Positions 9,413 to 19,871 of a stretch of DNA of 64,000 nucleotides are shown in pieces. The notes beneath the pieces are model-generated. The model searched no databases. It saw only the letters and a program-made list of their open reading frames with translations, and had not been told where the DNA came from. This DNA comes from Leptospira haakeii. Lineage in GTDB: Bacteria > Spirochaetota > Leptospiria > Leptospirales > Leptospiraceae. The DNA is taken from NCBI RefSeq assembly GCF_002812045.1, contig NZ_NPEG01000001.1, positions 806,001 through 870,000 on the forward strand, read 5' to 3'. The translations under genes and the position numbers were made by a program. Positions within the stretch are counted from its first letter, which is position 1, and each line of letters opens with the position of its first letter.

Positions 9413-10342
9413 ATGAAAAGAACAATAATAAGCTTAATGTTACTTCTCATCATTCTACTTGATTGTAGATTTTTAGGCGTCGGCTCCGATTCCTTAGAGG
9501 ATTTGAAAACGAAATATGCAAACTCAGAGTCGAAGTTTGCTCCGATTGGGGATCTGAATATCCATTATAGGGACGAGGGTCAAGGTCCTGTAATTATTCT
9601 ATTACATGGGGTATGCTCTTCTTTGCATACTTGGGATGCTTGGGCAGAATTATTAAAGTCTCGTTATAGAGTGATCCGCATTGATCTCCCAGGCCATGGA
9701 CTTACAGGCCCTCCTGAAGATTTAGAAAAGTTAAATCTGGAAGAAGGTGTAGAAGTACTAAACCAATTCCTGGAATATCTGAAAGTGGATTCTTTTTATC
9801 TGGTGGGAAATTCCATGGGTGGATATATTTCCTGGAATTACGTATTAAAATATCCTAATAAAGTCCAAAAATTAGTATTAATAGATGCGGCAGGATACGC
9901 GCAGCCTATGCCTCCTATGATAGCTTTAGGAAGTAACCCGATCGTAAGTCCTTTTGCGCGACATATGCTTCCGAGTTTTATGGTAGAAAAAAGTGTGGAT
10001 GAGGTCTATGGAGATCCTTCTAAGATCACGCCTGAGATCAAAACAAGATACGTGGATCTTTCCAGAAGAGAAGGGAATAGACAGGCTTATAATTATTTTT
10101 TCAGAACTGCTAGGGAGAAGTTCACCGACCCTAAAATTTCAGAGGGGATTAAGTCTGTAAGAACTCCTACATTGGTCATGTGGGGAAAAGAAGATCATTG
10201 GCTAAAATTGGAATACGCACAGGATTGGACTAAGGATCTTCAGAATTCAAAGTTCATCACTTATGATGGTGCGGGTCATATTCCCATGGAAGAAATTCCG
10301 GATATTACTGCAAAAGACCTAGTTCAGTTCCTTACTTTATAA
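9413..10342 (+). CDS. Alpha/beta hydrolase lipoprotein
   Basis: The signal sequence ends IILLDC, a spirochaetal lipobox, so the protein is probably lipidated at about Cys18 and acts in the periplasm or at a membrane surface. The fold signatures are complete: oxyanion-loop LLHGVCSS, nucleophile elbow GNSMGG, acid in WGKEDHW, and catalytic His in GAGHIPMEE. These mark an alpha/beta hydrolase of the esterase/lipase or C-C hydrolase type; the substrate is unknown. It starts 35 bases after an inverted repeat that may be a TetR operator and ends eight bases from the convergent TetR gene. Confidence 0.85.
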   Translation: MKRTIISLMLLLIILLDCRFLGVGSDSLEDLKTKYANSESKFAPIGDLNIHYRDEGQGPVIILLHGVCSSLHTWDAWAELLKSRYRVIRIDLPGHGLTGPPEDLEKLNLEEGVEVLNQFLEYLKVDSFYLVGNSMGGYISWNYVLKYPNKVQKLVLIDAAGYAQPMPPMIALGSNPIVSPFARHMLPSFMVEKSVDEVYGDPSKITPEIKTRYVDLSRREGNRQAYNYFFRTAREKFTDPKISEGIKSVRTPTLVMWGKEDHWLKLEYAQDWTKDLQNSKFITYDGAGHIPMEEIPDITAKDLVQFLTL

Positions 10343-10349
10343 AAAATAA

Positions 10350-10976
10350 CTAACGTTTGCCCATTCCTTCTAACATAAGGGTGGGCATTTCTTCCAGCCA
10401 ACGTTTTGCAAATTTAGAATCCACTTTGGAAGATAGATTGATCCGTATACCTTCAAACATCATTGCGTTTACTGCTTGGGATGCGATACGAGTATCCAAT
10501 TCTTTTCTTAAAAATCCTTTTTTTACACCATTCTTCAGATACAACTCTGTGAGTCTGGCGCTTTTATCAATTCCAAGCTGCACTTTTCTTTTTACAGTTT
10601 CATCCAATGCCATTGCTTCGAAAAAAACGATCTTTGCTTGTCTTGGATCTTTACTGAAAAGTTGGAATAGTTCCCAACCGATATTCTTGATCTGGTTTCT
10701 GTATTCTTCGATTGAGTTTGATTTTTCGGGACTTTCTTTACGAACCACTTCTAATAATCCGAGAAGGATCCTATCTACTAATGCATGTAAAATATCTAAT
10801 TTATTTTTAAAATAACGATAACAGGTTCCATGACCTATATTTAATTTTCCGGCTATGTCTGCGATCCCGGCCTCGTGATATCCTTTTTCGGAGAATACGT
10901 CTAGTGCAGCTTCCAGGATTTGTTCTCTTCTTGCTTCTGCCCTGTTGGCGATCGGACTAGGAGGCTTTGTTCTCAT
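10350..10976 (-). CDS. TetR family transcriptional regulator
   Basis: The N-terminal helix-turn-helix is clear: RREQILEAALDVFSEKGYHEAGIADIAGKLNIGHGTCYRYFKNK-type sequence, with the conserved YRYFKNK recognition end. The C-terminal ligand domain (about 130 residues) is variable, as usual. I chose the ATG at 10976 (208 residues) because TAAGGAG lies at ideal spacing upstream; a start 36 bases earlier lacks this. It is convergent with the hydrolase gene. The two palindromes with a GAATGAC half-site in the divergent promoter nearby are its best candidate targets. No copy of that motif lies before its own start. Confidence 0.9.
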   Translation of the reverse strand: MRTKPPSPIANRAEARREQILEAALDVFSEKGYHEAGIADIAGKLNIGHGTCYRYFKNKLDILHALVDRILLGLLEVVRKESPEKSNSIEEYRNQIKNIGWELFQLFSKDPRQAKIVFFEAMALDETVKRKVQLGIDKSARLTELYLKNGVKKGFLRKELDTRIASQAVNAMMFEGIRINLSSKVDSKFAKRWLEEMPTLMLEGMGKR

Positions 10977-11021
10977 GTTCTCCTTACTCCGATTTGGAGA
11001 ACTAGTTCGCAAGGAATTTTC

Positions 11022-13169
11022 CTAATTCGGAAGTTCAAAACGGATTTGGAAACTGGCTCCATTATCTTTTGAACTGGAAAAATCCAATTTTCCCTTTAGT
11101 TGTTTAGTTAGGACTTGGACTAGGGTAAGGCCGAAAGAATGAGTTGCGATCGGATTCAACTCGTTAGGCAAACCGACCCCATTGTCTGAAACTTCTAAAA
11201 TTACTAGATTTTCCTTTTTTTGGAGTCTGACTTGGATTTTCGGCCTTTCATCCGTAGGAGAAAAATTATGAGGGAATGCGTATTTAAAAGAATTTGTGAG
11301 TAATTCGTTTAATGCAAGTCCGAGCGGAATTGCAATGCTGATCTCTAAATGGATAGGGCTTGATATCACATCCACTCTAGTTTCCGCTCCGATTTTATAT
11401 GCGGACCTGATCTTCTCCGCAAGCCTTTTGGAGTAACCTGAAAATTCTACATTTCCCAAATCGTTAGATTGGTACAATTCATCATGGATCAGGGCCATGG
11501 TCTGGATCCTGTTTTGGCTTTCTGTAAATGCCTCATGGATCTTAGGATCGTTTTCGTATTCGGATTGAAGATTGAATAAGCTGGAGATCACCTGTAGATT
11601 GTTTTTTACTCTGTGATGGATTTCCTTCAGCATCACTTCCTTTTCTTTTAAGGAAGATTTTAACTGTCTCTCTGCTTGTTTTTTGTCAGTGATCTCTGTA
11701 ACAGTAATAATGGTAGAAGAGAATGTATCTTCAAACTCTGGCGCCAAGGACCAGCGAATGGATGCTTCGAACTGTTTTCCGTTACAAGTGGATAATGATG
11801 CTTCGGTATGAAGTACTCTTGCTCCAAAACGAATTCTGCTCAGAAGTTTTTTGAAATAATGATCATTCCCTTTTCTAAAAAAATTTCTGGCGAGAAATAG
11901 GACTTCTTCCTTTGAACTTGCTTCAAATAATCGAACGGATTCTTTATTAGCATCCACTACGCTTACTGTTTCATAACATTCTGAAACGAATTTAGGATTC
12001 GTTTTCAGGAATTTAGCGAATTCCTTCGTAGACATCTCGGGCAATTCGCTTAACATTTTTCTTACTTTAGAGTAATCACATTCTAAAATTGCGATCGGAA
12101 CATTTTCGAATAAACCTTTGTAGATTGCTTCGCTTGCCCCTAAAAATCGATAAGATCGATCGAGTTCTTGGGTCCTTTCTGCAACCAGATCTTCTAATCT
12201 TTTATGAGAGTGATAGATCTCGTTTTGTGCATCTATTCTTTCCCTTATTACTGACAAGGCGAGAAGGGAAGCAACCGAGATCGCAGAAAGAAAACTTTGT
12301 AAAAGAAGAAGGGACACTTCTTTGGAAGCAGGGAAATTATATGAATCTCCTTGTGCAGTTCCTAAGATAGATATGATTGAAACTATAATGAGTACTAAAG
12401 AAGATTCCCTTCCCCCGAATCTGAGAGAAACAAGTGAGATAACAGCGATCAAAAGATAAGAAAGTGGGAAGTACGCCGGTATTTGGTTGATACTAAAGAA
12501 GTAAAATATCCCTCCACCTAATAAAATTAAGAAGGAGACGAGTCCTGCACTTTCTTTCCAGGAATGTACTTGGAATCGCGCAACCCCTGGCCCTAACCAA
12601 CTTAAGAAAAACGGAAAGTATACGAATACTCCTAAAGAATCCCCCATCCACCATGTGATCCAAGTAGGGAAAAGAGAATTTAAATCCAGGATACCTAAGA
12701 GTAGAAGTCCCGAACATGCGATCGTTGCAGCGATAATACAAACTAATGTTTCAATCCAAAGAAATCTAAGAACGAAAGAAGTGTTCTTCGTAAGATCTAA
12801 ATCAGGGACAAACTTTCTATATAAATAAGCTCCTGTGAACGATTGTAATGTGCTACCAAAGGCGATGAGCACTGCTGCCCCAAAATAAATGCTTAGATCT
12901 TGTCCCGGAAGTTCTTCATGTCGGATCTGGCAGTTGTATAAAAAAGAACCTGTAAAAATCCCGAAATAAGAAACTCTTCCGAATAATAAAGGAGTGATCA
13001 ATCCCCAGCCGGATGCAGGCCAGATAGGAGAGGCGTAATCCGAAAAAGTCCCGAAGGATTCTCCGAATTTTCCCAAAAGAAAATAAACGGAAGCTACCAG
13101 AAGAAATTTTGCGGTAGTTTGGATGAATTTTAGGGATCGAGATAACATTAATCTTAGAATCTTATTCAT
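11022..13169 (-). CDS. MASE1-PAS-HisKA_2 sensor histidine kinase
   Basis: The N-terminal third has about eight membrane helices with [12 protein letters not shown] and [13 protein letters not shown], typical of the MASE1 sensor. A short coiled segment ([18 protein letters not shown]) leads to a PAS-like domain ([12 protein letters not shown] through [14 protein letters not shown]). The kinase core follows: [16 protein letters not shown] with the phospho-accepting His of the HisKA_2 subgroup, then the ATPase N box ([13 protein letters not shown]) and G1 box (VSDNGVGLP). No response regulator is adjacent, so the partner must be elsewhere. The start is uncertain: ATG at 13169 gives 715 residues, while a TTG at 13223 would abut the divergent pab gene. 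Confidence 0.88.
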   Translation of the reverse strand: MNKILRLMLSRSLKFIQTTAKFLLVASVYFLLGKFGESFGTFSDYASPIWPASGWGLITPLLFGRVSYFGIFTGSFLYNCQIRHEELPGQDLSIYFGAAVLIAFGSTLQSFTGAYLYRKFVPDLDLTKNTSFVLRFLWIETLVCIIAATIACSGLLLLGILDLNSLFPTWITWWMGDSLGVFVYFPFFLSWLGPGVARFQVHSWKESAGLVSFLILLGGGIFYFFSINQIPAYFPLSYLLIAVISLVSLRFGGRESSLVLIIVSIISILGTAQGDSYNFPASKEVSLLLLQSFLSAISVASLLALSVIRERIDAQNEIYHSHKRLEDLVAERTQELDRSYRFLGASEAIYKGLFENVPIAILECDYSKVRKMLSELPEMSTKEFAKFLKTNPKFVSECYETVSVVDANKESVRLFEASSKEEVLFLARNFFRKGNDHYFKKLLSRIRFGARVLHTEASLSTCNGKQFEASIRWSLAPEFEDTFSSTIITVTEITDKKQAERQLKSSLKEKEVMLKEIHHRVKNNLQVISSLFNLQSEYENDPKIHEAFTESQNRIQTMALIHDELYQSNDLGNVEFSGYSKRLAEKIRSAYKIGAETRVDVISSPIHLEISIAIPLGLALNELLTNSFKYAFPHNFSPTDERPKIQVRLQKKENLVILEVSDNGVGLPNELNPIATHSFGLTLVQVLTKQLKGKLDFSSSKDNGASFQIRFELPN

Positions 13170-13223
13170 TTCGCTTTTAGGATTCGGAAGCAGCTGAGAA
13201 GAAGGTTTTAAGACCTTTTCCAA

Positions 13224-15035
13224 ATGATTTCCGATCTATTTCAAAACTCCAGGAAACCCTTTATTTATTTAGGGGAAGGTTTCTCTGAAGAGGGACGCCT
13301 AGTTCTAACGGAGCCGAATGAGATTCTTACTACTAATCGACGAAGTGATGCAAGGAAATTCTTCTTAGAAATTCAAAACAAGGTCTCTCAGGGATTCCAT
13401 GCGGCTGGTTGGATTTCCTACGAAGCAGGCGATTTATTTTTAAATCCTGACAATATGGAAGAAGTTTCGGAAGATCCTCTTTTCTGGTTCGGGATCTTTT
13501 CCAAACCAAAGGTCTTAAACCTTGCCGAAATTTCGGAATGGGAATCCAAATTTAAGGATAGAGGTTATTCTGCAAAAATTGGATCCGAGATGGATCTTAA
13601 AGAATACCAAAAGATCTTTCACAAGATCCGGAACTTTCTCTATGAAGGTGATATTTATCAGGTCAATTTTACATTTCCCCTGGAGATAGAATTAGAAGGT
13701 TCTCTTGGAAGATTGTTTTTTGAACTCAGAAAAAAACAACCAGTTCCATACGAGGCTTGGATACATACTGGGGATTCTATCCAGACACAAAGAGATATTC
13801 TTTCTTTTTCTCCTGAACTGTTTTGGGAAAGAAAATCCAATCAGGTCAGAACTGTCCCGATGAAAGGAACCAGGCCAAGGGGAAAAGATCGCGAGGAAGA
13901 TCAAAAATTGAAATCAGAACTTGCCGATTCAGAAAAAGATAGAGCAGAAAATTTAATGATCACTGATCTTCTCCGCAATGATTTGGGAAGGATCTCTTTA
14001 CCAGGATCTGTTGGAGTTTCTAAACTTTTCTCTATCGAAGAATATCCGACAGTTTTCCAGATGACCAGTGAGGTAAGATCCGAACTTTCTTCGGATATAA
14101 AATGGACAGATATTTTAGAAGCATTATTTCCCGGAGGTTCAATCACTGGGGCTCCTAAAAAAAGATCTTCGGAGATCATTCGCAGTTTGGAAAAAAAGAG
14201 AGGAGTTTATACCGGAGGAATATTTTATCTTTCTCCCGGAAAAGAAATTTCTTCGATCGCGATCCGTACTCTTGAGTTTTTACAAGATCCTTCCGGACAA
14301 AAAAAAGGAAGAATGGGAGTCGGTTCCGGAATTACGATCGGTTCCGATCCGAATGCGGAATGGGAAGAATGTTGGTCCAAGGCAAAGTTTTTGGATAATG
14401 CCAAAGAGAATTTTCATATATTCACAACTACGATCTGTAAAAGAAAAAAGATCTATTTTTTAGAAGATCATAAAGAAAGAATGAAAACATCCGCCATAGA
14501 ATTCGGGTTCGTTTGGAACGATGAAAGTTGGGAATCCGCAATTAATGAAATTGCAGATAAAGTTTCTTCTGACAAAAAATATAGAGTGAAAATTATTCTT
14601 TCGGCTAATGGAGAATTCCAGACGGAAGTTTCCGAATTTCATCCAGGTCCCAAAGAAGGGAAGATACTGGTGAGCGGAACTTCTACCAATAAAAAAAATC
14701 GGTTCTTTTATCATAAGACAAATATCAGAGAAATTTTTTCAGAAGGTTATGAATCAGCAGTTTCTAAAGGTTACTTAGATACGATCTATACAAATGAAGA
14801 AGGTTATATAACAGAAGGAGCCATTCATTCTATCTTTCTTTTTCTAAATGGAGAGTGGGTCACACCTCCTTTGGATGAGGGACTTCTGCCTGGGGTAGCC
14901 CGCAAACAATGGAGCCGAAAATTAAAAACAAAGGAAAAGAAAATTTCTAAACAAGATCTGAGTCTTGCTTCTAAGATCGTTTTAGTAAATTCGCTCAGAG
15001 GAGTTAGAAGGGTTTCCGGAGTAGATTTCGAATGA
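13224..15035 (+). CDS. pabBC: Fused aminodeoxychorismate synthase component I and aminodeoxychorismate lyase
   Basis: Two folate-pathway enzymes in one 603-residue chain. The N-terminal domain (to about residue 390) is chorismate-binding PabB, with [17 protein letters not shown] and RNDLGRI. It makes 4-amino-4-deoxychorismate with ammonia from a PabA partner. The C-terminal domain is class IV PLP-enzyme-like PabC, which releases pyruvate to give p-aminobenzoate; [11 protein letters not shown] and [13 protein letters not shown] match its cofactor region. Such fusions are known in other bacteria. The start is ATG directly next to the sensor-kinase frame. Its TGA overlaps the thpR ATG by four bases, and aat follows, forming a three-gene run. 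Confidence 0.9.
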   Translation: MISDLFQNSRKPFIYLGEGFSEEGRLVLTEPNEILTTNRRSDARKFFLEIQNKVSQGFHAAGWISYEAGDLFLNPDNMEEVSEDPLFWFGIFSKPKVLNLAEISEWESKFKDRGYSAKIGSEMDLKEYQKIFHKIRNFLYEGDIYQVNFTFPLEIELEGSLGRLFFELRKKQPVPYEAWIHTGDSIQTQRDILSFSPELFWERKSNQVRTVPMKGTRPRGKDREEDQKLKSELADSEKDRAENLMITDLLRNDLGRISLPGSVGVSKLFSIEEYPTVFQMTSEVRSELSSDIKWTDILEALFPGGSITGAPKKRSSEIIRSLEKKRGVYTGGIFYLSPGKEISSIAIRTLEFLQDPSGQKKGRMGVGSGITIGSDPNAEWEECWSKAKFLDNAKENFHIFTTTICKRKKIYFLEDHKERMKTSAIEFGFVWNDESWESAINEIADKVSSDKKYRVKIILSANGEFQTEVSEFHPGPKEGKILVSGTSTNKKNRFFYHKTNIREIFSEGYESAVSKGYLDTIYTNEEGYITEGAIHSIFLFLNGEWVTPPLDEGLLPGVARKQWSRKLKTKEKKISKQDLSLASKIVLVNSLRGVRRVSGVDFE

Positions 15036-15568
15036 GAAGTTTTTTAGGATTAGCTCTTCCCGATTCCGTAAAATTGGATCTGGAAAAAATTTGTTTCGGG
15101 TTGGAAGAGATTCGCTGGGTTTCTCCTGAAAATTTTCATACTACCTTGGTCTTTCTGGGGGAGTTAAAACCGGAAGAGATAGAAAAGGTTTCGGAGATCT
15201 GCAGCCAAGTTTCTGAAAAAAGTTTTTCTTTAGAGATCAAAGGTGTTGGTTTCTTTGGTAATAAATTTCCTGAGATCTTGTATGCGGGGGTAAGTCTTTC
15301 AGAAGAACTAAAAAAACTTCAAAAAGTCCTGGAATCCACTCTTAAAAGAGAAGGGTTCTCTATCGATAAACGGGATTACAGGCCTCATATAACAATAGGC
15401 AGATTCAAAAGAACCCCGGAAAAACGTTTGGATCTATATTTAAATGAATTCTCCTCCTTCCAAACGGACATAGTTCCAGTGTCGGAATTCCATCTATTTT
15501 CTAGTCGCAGCGGAGCGAACGGTCAGATATACTCGGTCGAAGAATCATATCCTCTTCTCTTGGAATAA
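15032..15568 (+). CDS. thpR: RNA 2',3'-cyclic phosphodiesterase (2H family)
   Basis: Two HxT/Sx catalytic motifs of the 2H phosphoesterase superfamily are visible: FHTTLVFLGEL (about residue 38) and RPHITIGRFK (about 126). Together with the 178-residue length this fits ThpR (formerly LigT), which opens 2',3'-cyclic phosphates at RNA ends. It overlaps the pabBC stop by ATGA and is followed with no gap by aat, so it is translated in a coupled operon. The physiological RNA substrate is not known from sequence. Confidence 0.88.
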   Translation: MRSFLGLALPDSVKLDLEKICFGLEEIRWVSPENFHTTLVFLGELKPEEIEKVSEICSQVSEKSFSLEIKGVGFFGNKFPEILYAGVSLSEELKKLQKVLESTLKREGFSIDKRDYRPHITIGRFKRTPEKRLDLYLNEFSSFQTDIVPVSEFHLFSSRSGANGQIYSVEESYPLLLE

Positions 15569-16261
15569 ATGGAAAACCCCAGACAAAATCAATATTCTCC
15601 TATCCGGGATTTTTCCGATTTTTTCGCAGATCCAAGACATTCTGTAGAAGAGGTTGTTGGCATTGGCGGAGATCTAAAACCGGATCGCCTCCTATATGCG
15701 TATACTCGAGGAATATTTCCTTGGGCGGATAAACCTTTACTTTGGTTTTCTTTGGATCCGAGGGCTATCTTTGACCTAAATGTTCTTCATATTAGTTCCA
15801 GAGTTCACCGAAGAATTCGCCAAAAAAAATTCACTGTTACATTCAATCGTGCATTTGAACAAGTTATGCGTTGCTGCGCATTCAGAACGGAAGAACAAAC
15901 ATGGATAACGGAGAACTTTTTACAGGGTTTTACCAAGTTTCATAAGGAAGGTTATGCTCATAGTGTAGAGGTCTGGGACGAAAATGGACGGTTAGGCGGA
16001 GGGGTATATGGTGTGGCCATCGGTAAATTTTTTGCCGGAGAGTCCATGTTCTCCTTTTTACCTGATTTCGGGAAGATCGGGCTCTACTTTCTATTTGAAG
16101 CATTGAAGAAGGATGGCTTCACATTATTTGATACCCAGCAGATGAACCCGGTCACTTTGAATCTGGGAGCTTATGAGATCCCGAAAGATAAATTTTTGGA
16201 CCGTCTGTCACTCGCTGTAGCAATCCCGAATAAATGGGTCCCTCCTGTGGATGAAATCTGA
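15569..16261 (+). CDS. aat: Leucyl/phenylalanyl-tRNA-protein transferase
   Basis: This enzyme adds Leu or Phe from charged tRNA to N-terminal Arg/Lys of proteins, making N-end-rule degrons for ClpS-Clp[21 protein letters not shown] (about residue 44-62) is the family hallmark. [19 protein letters not shown] and [19 protein letters not shown] also match. The 230-residue length is normal. ATG directly follows the thpR stop. It presumably ends the pabBC-thpR-aat operon. Confidence 0.95.
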   Translation: MENPRQNQYSPIRDFSDFFADPRHSVEEVVGIGGDLKPDRLLYAYTRGIFPWADKPLLWFSLDPRAIFDLNVLHISSRVHRRIRQKKFTVTFNRAFEQVMRCCAFRTEEQTWITENFLQGFTKFHKEGYAHSVEVWDENGRLGGGVYGVAIGKFFAGESMFSFLPDFGKIGLYFLFEALKKDGFTLFDTQQMNPVTLNLGAYEIPKDKFLDRLSLAVAIPNKWVPPVDEI

Positions 16262-16342
16262 TTTTTATGTAAAATGCATTTGATTTGTCTCGCATAATAA
16301 TAAAATTACGACACAAACCAAAGTTTCTATAGGAAGATCATA

Positions 16343-16630
16343 ATGAACCTATTCAAAAAAATTCTTGTTACCCTTCTTGTGTCTGCAATCGCTCTTTTCG
16401 GTTTCACCGGAGTAAGCGCTCAAGAGACTACCGGCGATGCTCCTGCAAAAACTGAAGACGCTGGTGCTTCTAAAGCTGAGAAAAAAGAAAAGAAAGCTAA
16501 GAAGAAAAAAGGTAAGAAAAAACACCACAAGAAGCATAAGAAAGATTCCAAAAAAGGAAAAGAAGAAGGAACCAAGTCTGACTCTACTCCTGCTCCTGCA
16601 GAAGAAGGCGCTGGGGAAGAACAACAATAA
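16343..16630 (+). CDS. Small exported Lys/His-rich protein
   Basis: A 95-residue protein with a clear signal peptide (MNLFKKILVTLLVSAIALFGF, cleavage near VSAQE). A short acidic/Ala segment follows, then a highly basic core of Lys runs interrupted by HH and H pairs (about residues 47-75). The C-terminus is acidic with Pro/Ala (TPAPAEEGAGEE). AGGAAG precedes the ATG and an intrinsic terminator follows, so it is a monocistronic transcript and almost certainly a real gene. Function unknown; binding to polyanions such as peptidoglycan-linked polymers or LPS, or to metals, would fit the composition. The A-rich DNA produces several spurious frames on both strands. Confidence 0.8.
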   Translation: MNLFKKILVTLLVSAIALFGFTGVSAQETTGDAPAKTEDAGASKAEKKEKKAKKKKGKKKHHKKHKKDSKKGKEEGTKSDSTPAPAEEGAGEEQQ

Positions 16631-16645
16631 TATTTTTCCTTTCTC

Positions 16646-16687
16646 ACTCCGTTCGAGGTCCTTTCGAGCGGAGTTTTCTCTTTTTAC
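16646..16687 (+). terminator. Intrinsic terminator after the Lys-rich protein gene
   Basis: ACTCCGTTCGA and TCGAGCGGAGT pair as an 11-bp stem with one G-T wobble and a seven-base loop, followed by TTTTCTCTTTTT. This is a convincing rho-independent terminator 15 bases after the stop codon. Confidence 0.85.
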
Positions 16688-16827
16688 ATATCTCTTCTTC
16701 GATTTTGCACTGCACCTACGCTTTGACTTCTTCTAAAATTTAGTTGACGGGTCGACTTCTCACATTAACGTAAACGCGCTTTATTGAGATAAGCGTAATA
16801 CACCCCTTCTTCAAAGGAATAACTCCA

Positions 16828-18885
16828 ATGTACAAGAATTTAGCAGACATGTACCTTAAGGCCGCCGAGTCTTATGGGGACAGACCGGCGTTTTGGTCGA
16901 AGGATGAAAATAAAGAATATCAATCGACCAGCTTTAAACAATTAGTAGATCTAGGTCTCTGTTTATCAGAGGCTTTAATAGATCTAGGCGTGAAGGCCCG
17001 CGAACATATCGGAGTGTTAGCGGATAACCGATTAGAATGGATCATAGTTGATGCGGGAGTTTTACTCTCCGGTTGTGCAAACGTTCCTCGGGGAACTGAT
17101 GTAACCGATTCTGAAATGGAATATATCTTAACTCACTCCGAAGCTTCCGTAGTTTTCTTAGAAAACGATAAGATGTATGAGAAGTTTGTTAAGAACAAAG
17201 CCAAATTGAAAGACGTTGAAACCGTCATCATTATGGATAAAGACAGCAAAACAAAAGCGAAAGGCGTTTTGCATCTTTATGATCTGATTGAAACAGGAAA
17301 AGAATTAAGATCTAAGGGCGGACACAAGACTGAAAAAAGGATCGAAGGCATTAAACCCGATGATCTATTCACTCTGATCTATACTTCTGGAACTACTGGA
17401 ATGCCTAAGGGTGTAATGCTCATGCATTCCAATATGGCTCACCAAATGGAACATGTTGTTCCTTTGATCCTTAAAAAATCAATTATCCGCGACGACGACA
17501 GTATGTTGTCGATTCTACCTGTGTGGCATATCTTTGAAAGAGTGGTAGAATACTCTGCGATCTCTCTTGGGATTTCTACTTTCTATACCAAGGTTGCTGA
17601 CCTAAGAAATGACCTGGCAAAAGCCAGACCTTCTTTCATGGCTTCTGCTCCAAGGGTTTGGGAAAGTATTTATACTGGGATTTACAATAAGATCAATGAT
17701 CCGAAGCAAACTCCTCCAGTTCGTAAATTCCTATTTAATACTGCGTATCTGTTCTCTAAGAACTATAACGCAGGGGTTCGTTTCCTGACCGGAAAAGAAG
17801 TGGATTACGAAAACCGTAATATCTTCCAATCTTTGGGACTTGCTGTTAAGGCGATTGCTCGGGTGATATTGTTTGGGCCGTTCACAGTTTCTTTGATCAG
17901 TGCTGTGGGATATTCTTATATTAAGATGTATAAGCCAGAGTTGGCATTCTTATCGCCAGTTCTCCTTACGATCGCGATTTTAGGGCTTATCTTCAACTTC
18001 AAGACCTTGGACACTATCGTTCTTTCCAAGATTCGCCAAGCAACTGGTGGACGTTTGAGAGGAACATTATCCGGAGGTGGGGCTTTACAACGTCACGTAG
18101 ATAATTTCTTCAACGATATCGGGCTTCTGGTATTAGAAGGTTATGGAATGACTGAAAGTGCTCCTGTGATCTCAGTTCGTCATTACGATCATCCGATCAT
18201 CGGTTCCGTAGGATATATTGTTCCAAAAACTGAACTTCAGTTGAGAGACGATCATGGAAACGTGTTAACTCATATCAACGATCAAAGACAAATTCTTGCT
18301 GGTAAGCTTGGAGTAAAAGGTATCGTTCATATCAAAGGGCCTCAAGTGATGAAAGGATATTACAAAAATCCTGAAACCACTAAAAAGACCATTGTAGATG
18401 GATGGTTAAACACCGGAGATATCGGGTTCATCAACTACAAACATACTCTAACTCTTACAGGAAGAGCAAAAGAAACTGTGGTTCTTTTGGGTGGAGAAAA
18501 CGTAGAGCCGGTTCCAATAGAAAACCGTATGGACGAATCTCCTTATATCAAACAATCCATGGTATTCGGTCAGGATCAAAAAGTTCTGGGAGCAATTATT
18601 GTTCCGGATCTAGAAGTTCTACAACCTTGGTTATCTCAAAACGGTATCCAAGCAAAAGACATCAAGGATCTGATCGACAATCCTAAGGTAATTGATTTCT
18701 TTAAAAAAGAGATCAGAGAATACAATAGTACTAAACACGGATTCAAATCTTTCGAGTTGATCCAACATGTAGTACTTGCTCAGAAACCATTTGAGATAGG
18801 CGACGAATTAACGAACCTACTTAAAATGAAAAGGCACGTGATTACTGAAAAATACCAAAAGAGAATCGATAAAGTTTATAAATAA
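16828..18885 (+). CDS. Long-chain fatty-acid-CoA ligase (AMP-forming)
   Basis: This enzyme activates fatty acids to acyl-CoA via an acyl-adenylate, feeding beta-oxidation and lipid synthesis. Adenylate-forming motifs are intact: [14 protein letters not shown] (about residue 189), [10 protein letters not shown] (about 437), WLNTGDIGF and [17 protein letters not shown]. An unusual feature is an inserted hydrophobic pair between about residues 335 and 390 ([19 protein letters not shown] and [16 protein letters not shown]), which could form a membrane hairpin. AAAGGA precedes the ATG. The gene is flanked by terminators, so it is monocistronic. A paralogue heads the operon at 55538. Confidence 0.92.
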   Translation: MYKNLADMYLKAAESYGDRPAFWSKDENKEYQSTSFKQLVDLGLCLSEALIDLGVKAREHIGVLADNRLEWIIVDAGVLLSGCANVPRGTDVTDSEMEYILTHSEASVVFLENDKMYEKFVKNKAKLKDVETVIIMDKDSKTKAKGVLHLYDLIETGKELRSKGGHKTEKRIEGIKPDDLFTLIYTSGTTGMPKGVMLMHSNMAHQMEHVVPLILKKSIIRDDDSMLSILPVWHIFERVVEYSAISLGISTFYTKVADLRNDLAKARPSFMASAPRVWESIYTGIYNKINDPKQTPPVRKFLFNTAYLFSKNYNAGVRFLTGKEVDYENRNIFQSLGLAVKAIARVILFGPFTVSLISAVGYSYIKMYKPELAFLSPVLLTIAILGLIFNFKTLDTIVLSKIRQATGGRLRGTLSGGGALQRHVDNFFNDIGLLVLEGYGMTESAPVISVRHYDHPIIGSVGYIVPKTELQLRDDHGNVLTHINDQRQILAGKLGVKGIVHIKGPQVMKGYYKNPETTKKTIVDGWLNTGDIGFINYKHTLTLTGRAKETVVLLGGENVEPVPIENRMDESPYIKQSMVFGQDQKVLGAIIVPDLEVLQPWLSQNGIQAKDIKDLIDNPKVIDFFKKEIREYNSTKHGFKSFELIQHVVLAQKPFEIGDELTNLLKMKRHVITEKYQKRIDKVYK

Positions 18886-18913
18886 GAACTTAGATTCTAA
18901 TCAGTGCTTTAGA

Positions 18914-18949
18914 AAATCCCTCGGCTTAATAACCGGGGGATTTTTTTTA
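18914..18949. terminator. Intrinsic terminator between convergent genes
   Basis: AATCCCTCGG and CCGGGGGATT form a 10-bp stem with one wobble and an eight-base loop, followed on the plus strand by eight T residues. It ends the acyl-CoA ligase transcript and, read from the minus side, could also serve the lipoprotein gene, although the minus T run is short. Confidence 0.85.
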
Positions 18950-19792
18950 ATCTAATTTATAAATCCTCGGAAATACTTCTTCTCCCAAAGATAAAACGGC
19001 GGGGTCATGCATGGTCAGAATTTTTGTCCCGCTAGAAGATAGAACGGAAACATAATCTAAAAATTCTTTATTATTGGAAAGAGAGAAGGTTCCCTCGAAA
19101 GGAAGACCCTGACCTTGTTTGCAAAATTCTACCCAATAACATTCATCTCCTGTGATCAGGAATCTTTTGCCCGGGGATTTTAACCATTCTACTGCAACTG
19201 AACCTTGGGTATGTCCTTTAGTTAACAGGATCCGAAAATTCTGAAAAACCTCTAAGCTCGATATTATGAATTGGATTTTTCCTGATCTTTCTTTGGTTAA
19301 TAGTTTACCAATAGCGGATCGATTCGTTTTTTTAAACGAATCCCAATCTTCCGGTGTAATATAAACTTTTGCATTTGGAAAAAGGCCAATCCCTCCGGAA
19401 TGATCCGAATGAAAATGAGTAAGAATAATCTCTCCGATCATTCCTGACTTGATCCCAGCAGATCTTAAAATTTTATCCGGAGAGATCCAGTTATGGACGG
19501 TAATTTCAGGAGTCGATATGGAAGAAGTTCCTGCATCGATGAGAATATAACGTTTTTCTAATTTTATCAGATATAATAAAACTGCAATCTCAGACTCGCC
19601 TTCCTGTTTATCCGAATTTGTGAGTCGATTCGGGTAAAATGATTTTCCGACTAGGATCGCATACAATCCATCTTGTAATTCAGTTGGAGGTACGGAACCG
19701 TAAACTTCCTGGCTTGGATTTTTGATTTTTGGAGAAGAAGAAGTCCCGCAATAGAAGATTAAAACCGAGACCGACAGAATGAAAATTTTCAA
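18947..19792 (-). CDS. Metallo-beta-lactamase-fold hydrolase lipoprotein (lactonase-like)
   Basis: The N-terminus MKIFILSVSVLIFYC is a short signal with a relaxed lipobox, so the enzyme is probably lipid-anchored outside the cytoplasm. The full metal site is visible: THFHSDHSGG (HxHxDH), a third His in TKGHTQGSV, the bridging Asp in ITGDECYW and the last His in TMHDPAV. The order and 281-residue length recall N-acyl-homoserine-lactone lactonases, but this fold covers many hydrolases, so the substrate is open. The start codon is TTG with no clear Shine-Dalgarno. Confidence 0.8.
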   Translation of the reverse strand: MKIFILSVSVLIFYCGTSSSPKIKNPSQEVYGSVPPTELQDGLYAILVGKSFYPNRLTNSDKQEGESEIAVLLYLIKLEKRYILIDAGTSSISTPEITVHNWISPDKILRSAGIKSGMIGEIILTHFHSDHSGGIGLFPNAKVYITPEDWDSFKKTNRSAIGKLLTKERSGKIQFIISSLEVFQNFRILLTKGHTQGSVAVEWLKSPGKRFLITGDECYWVEFCKQGQGLPFEGTFSLSNNKEFLDYVSVLSSSGTKILTMHDPAVLSLGEEVFPRIYKLD

Positions 19793-19871
19793 AATAGAAG
19801 CACCAACGGATCTACTTTTTCTTGATTTCCTGACTAGCTCAACGGATTTTTAGTCTAATCATTAAATCTAC

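Noticed and set aside
16349..16647. Overlapping minus-strand frames rich in Phe and Ser opposite the Lys-rich gene
   Set aside because: They are the complement of A-rich Lys codons, and the plus-strand gene has a signal peptide, ribosome site and terminator.
16744..16772. TTGACG followed by AACGTA as a promoter of the acyl-CoA ligase
   Set aside because: The -35-like box is reasonable but no acceptable -10 lies at 16-18 bases, so I did not annotate it.
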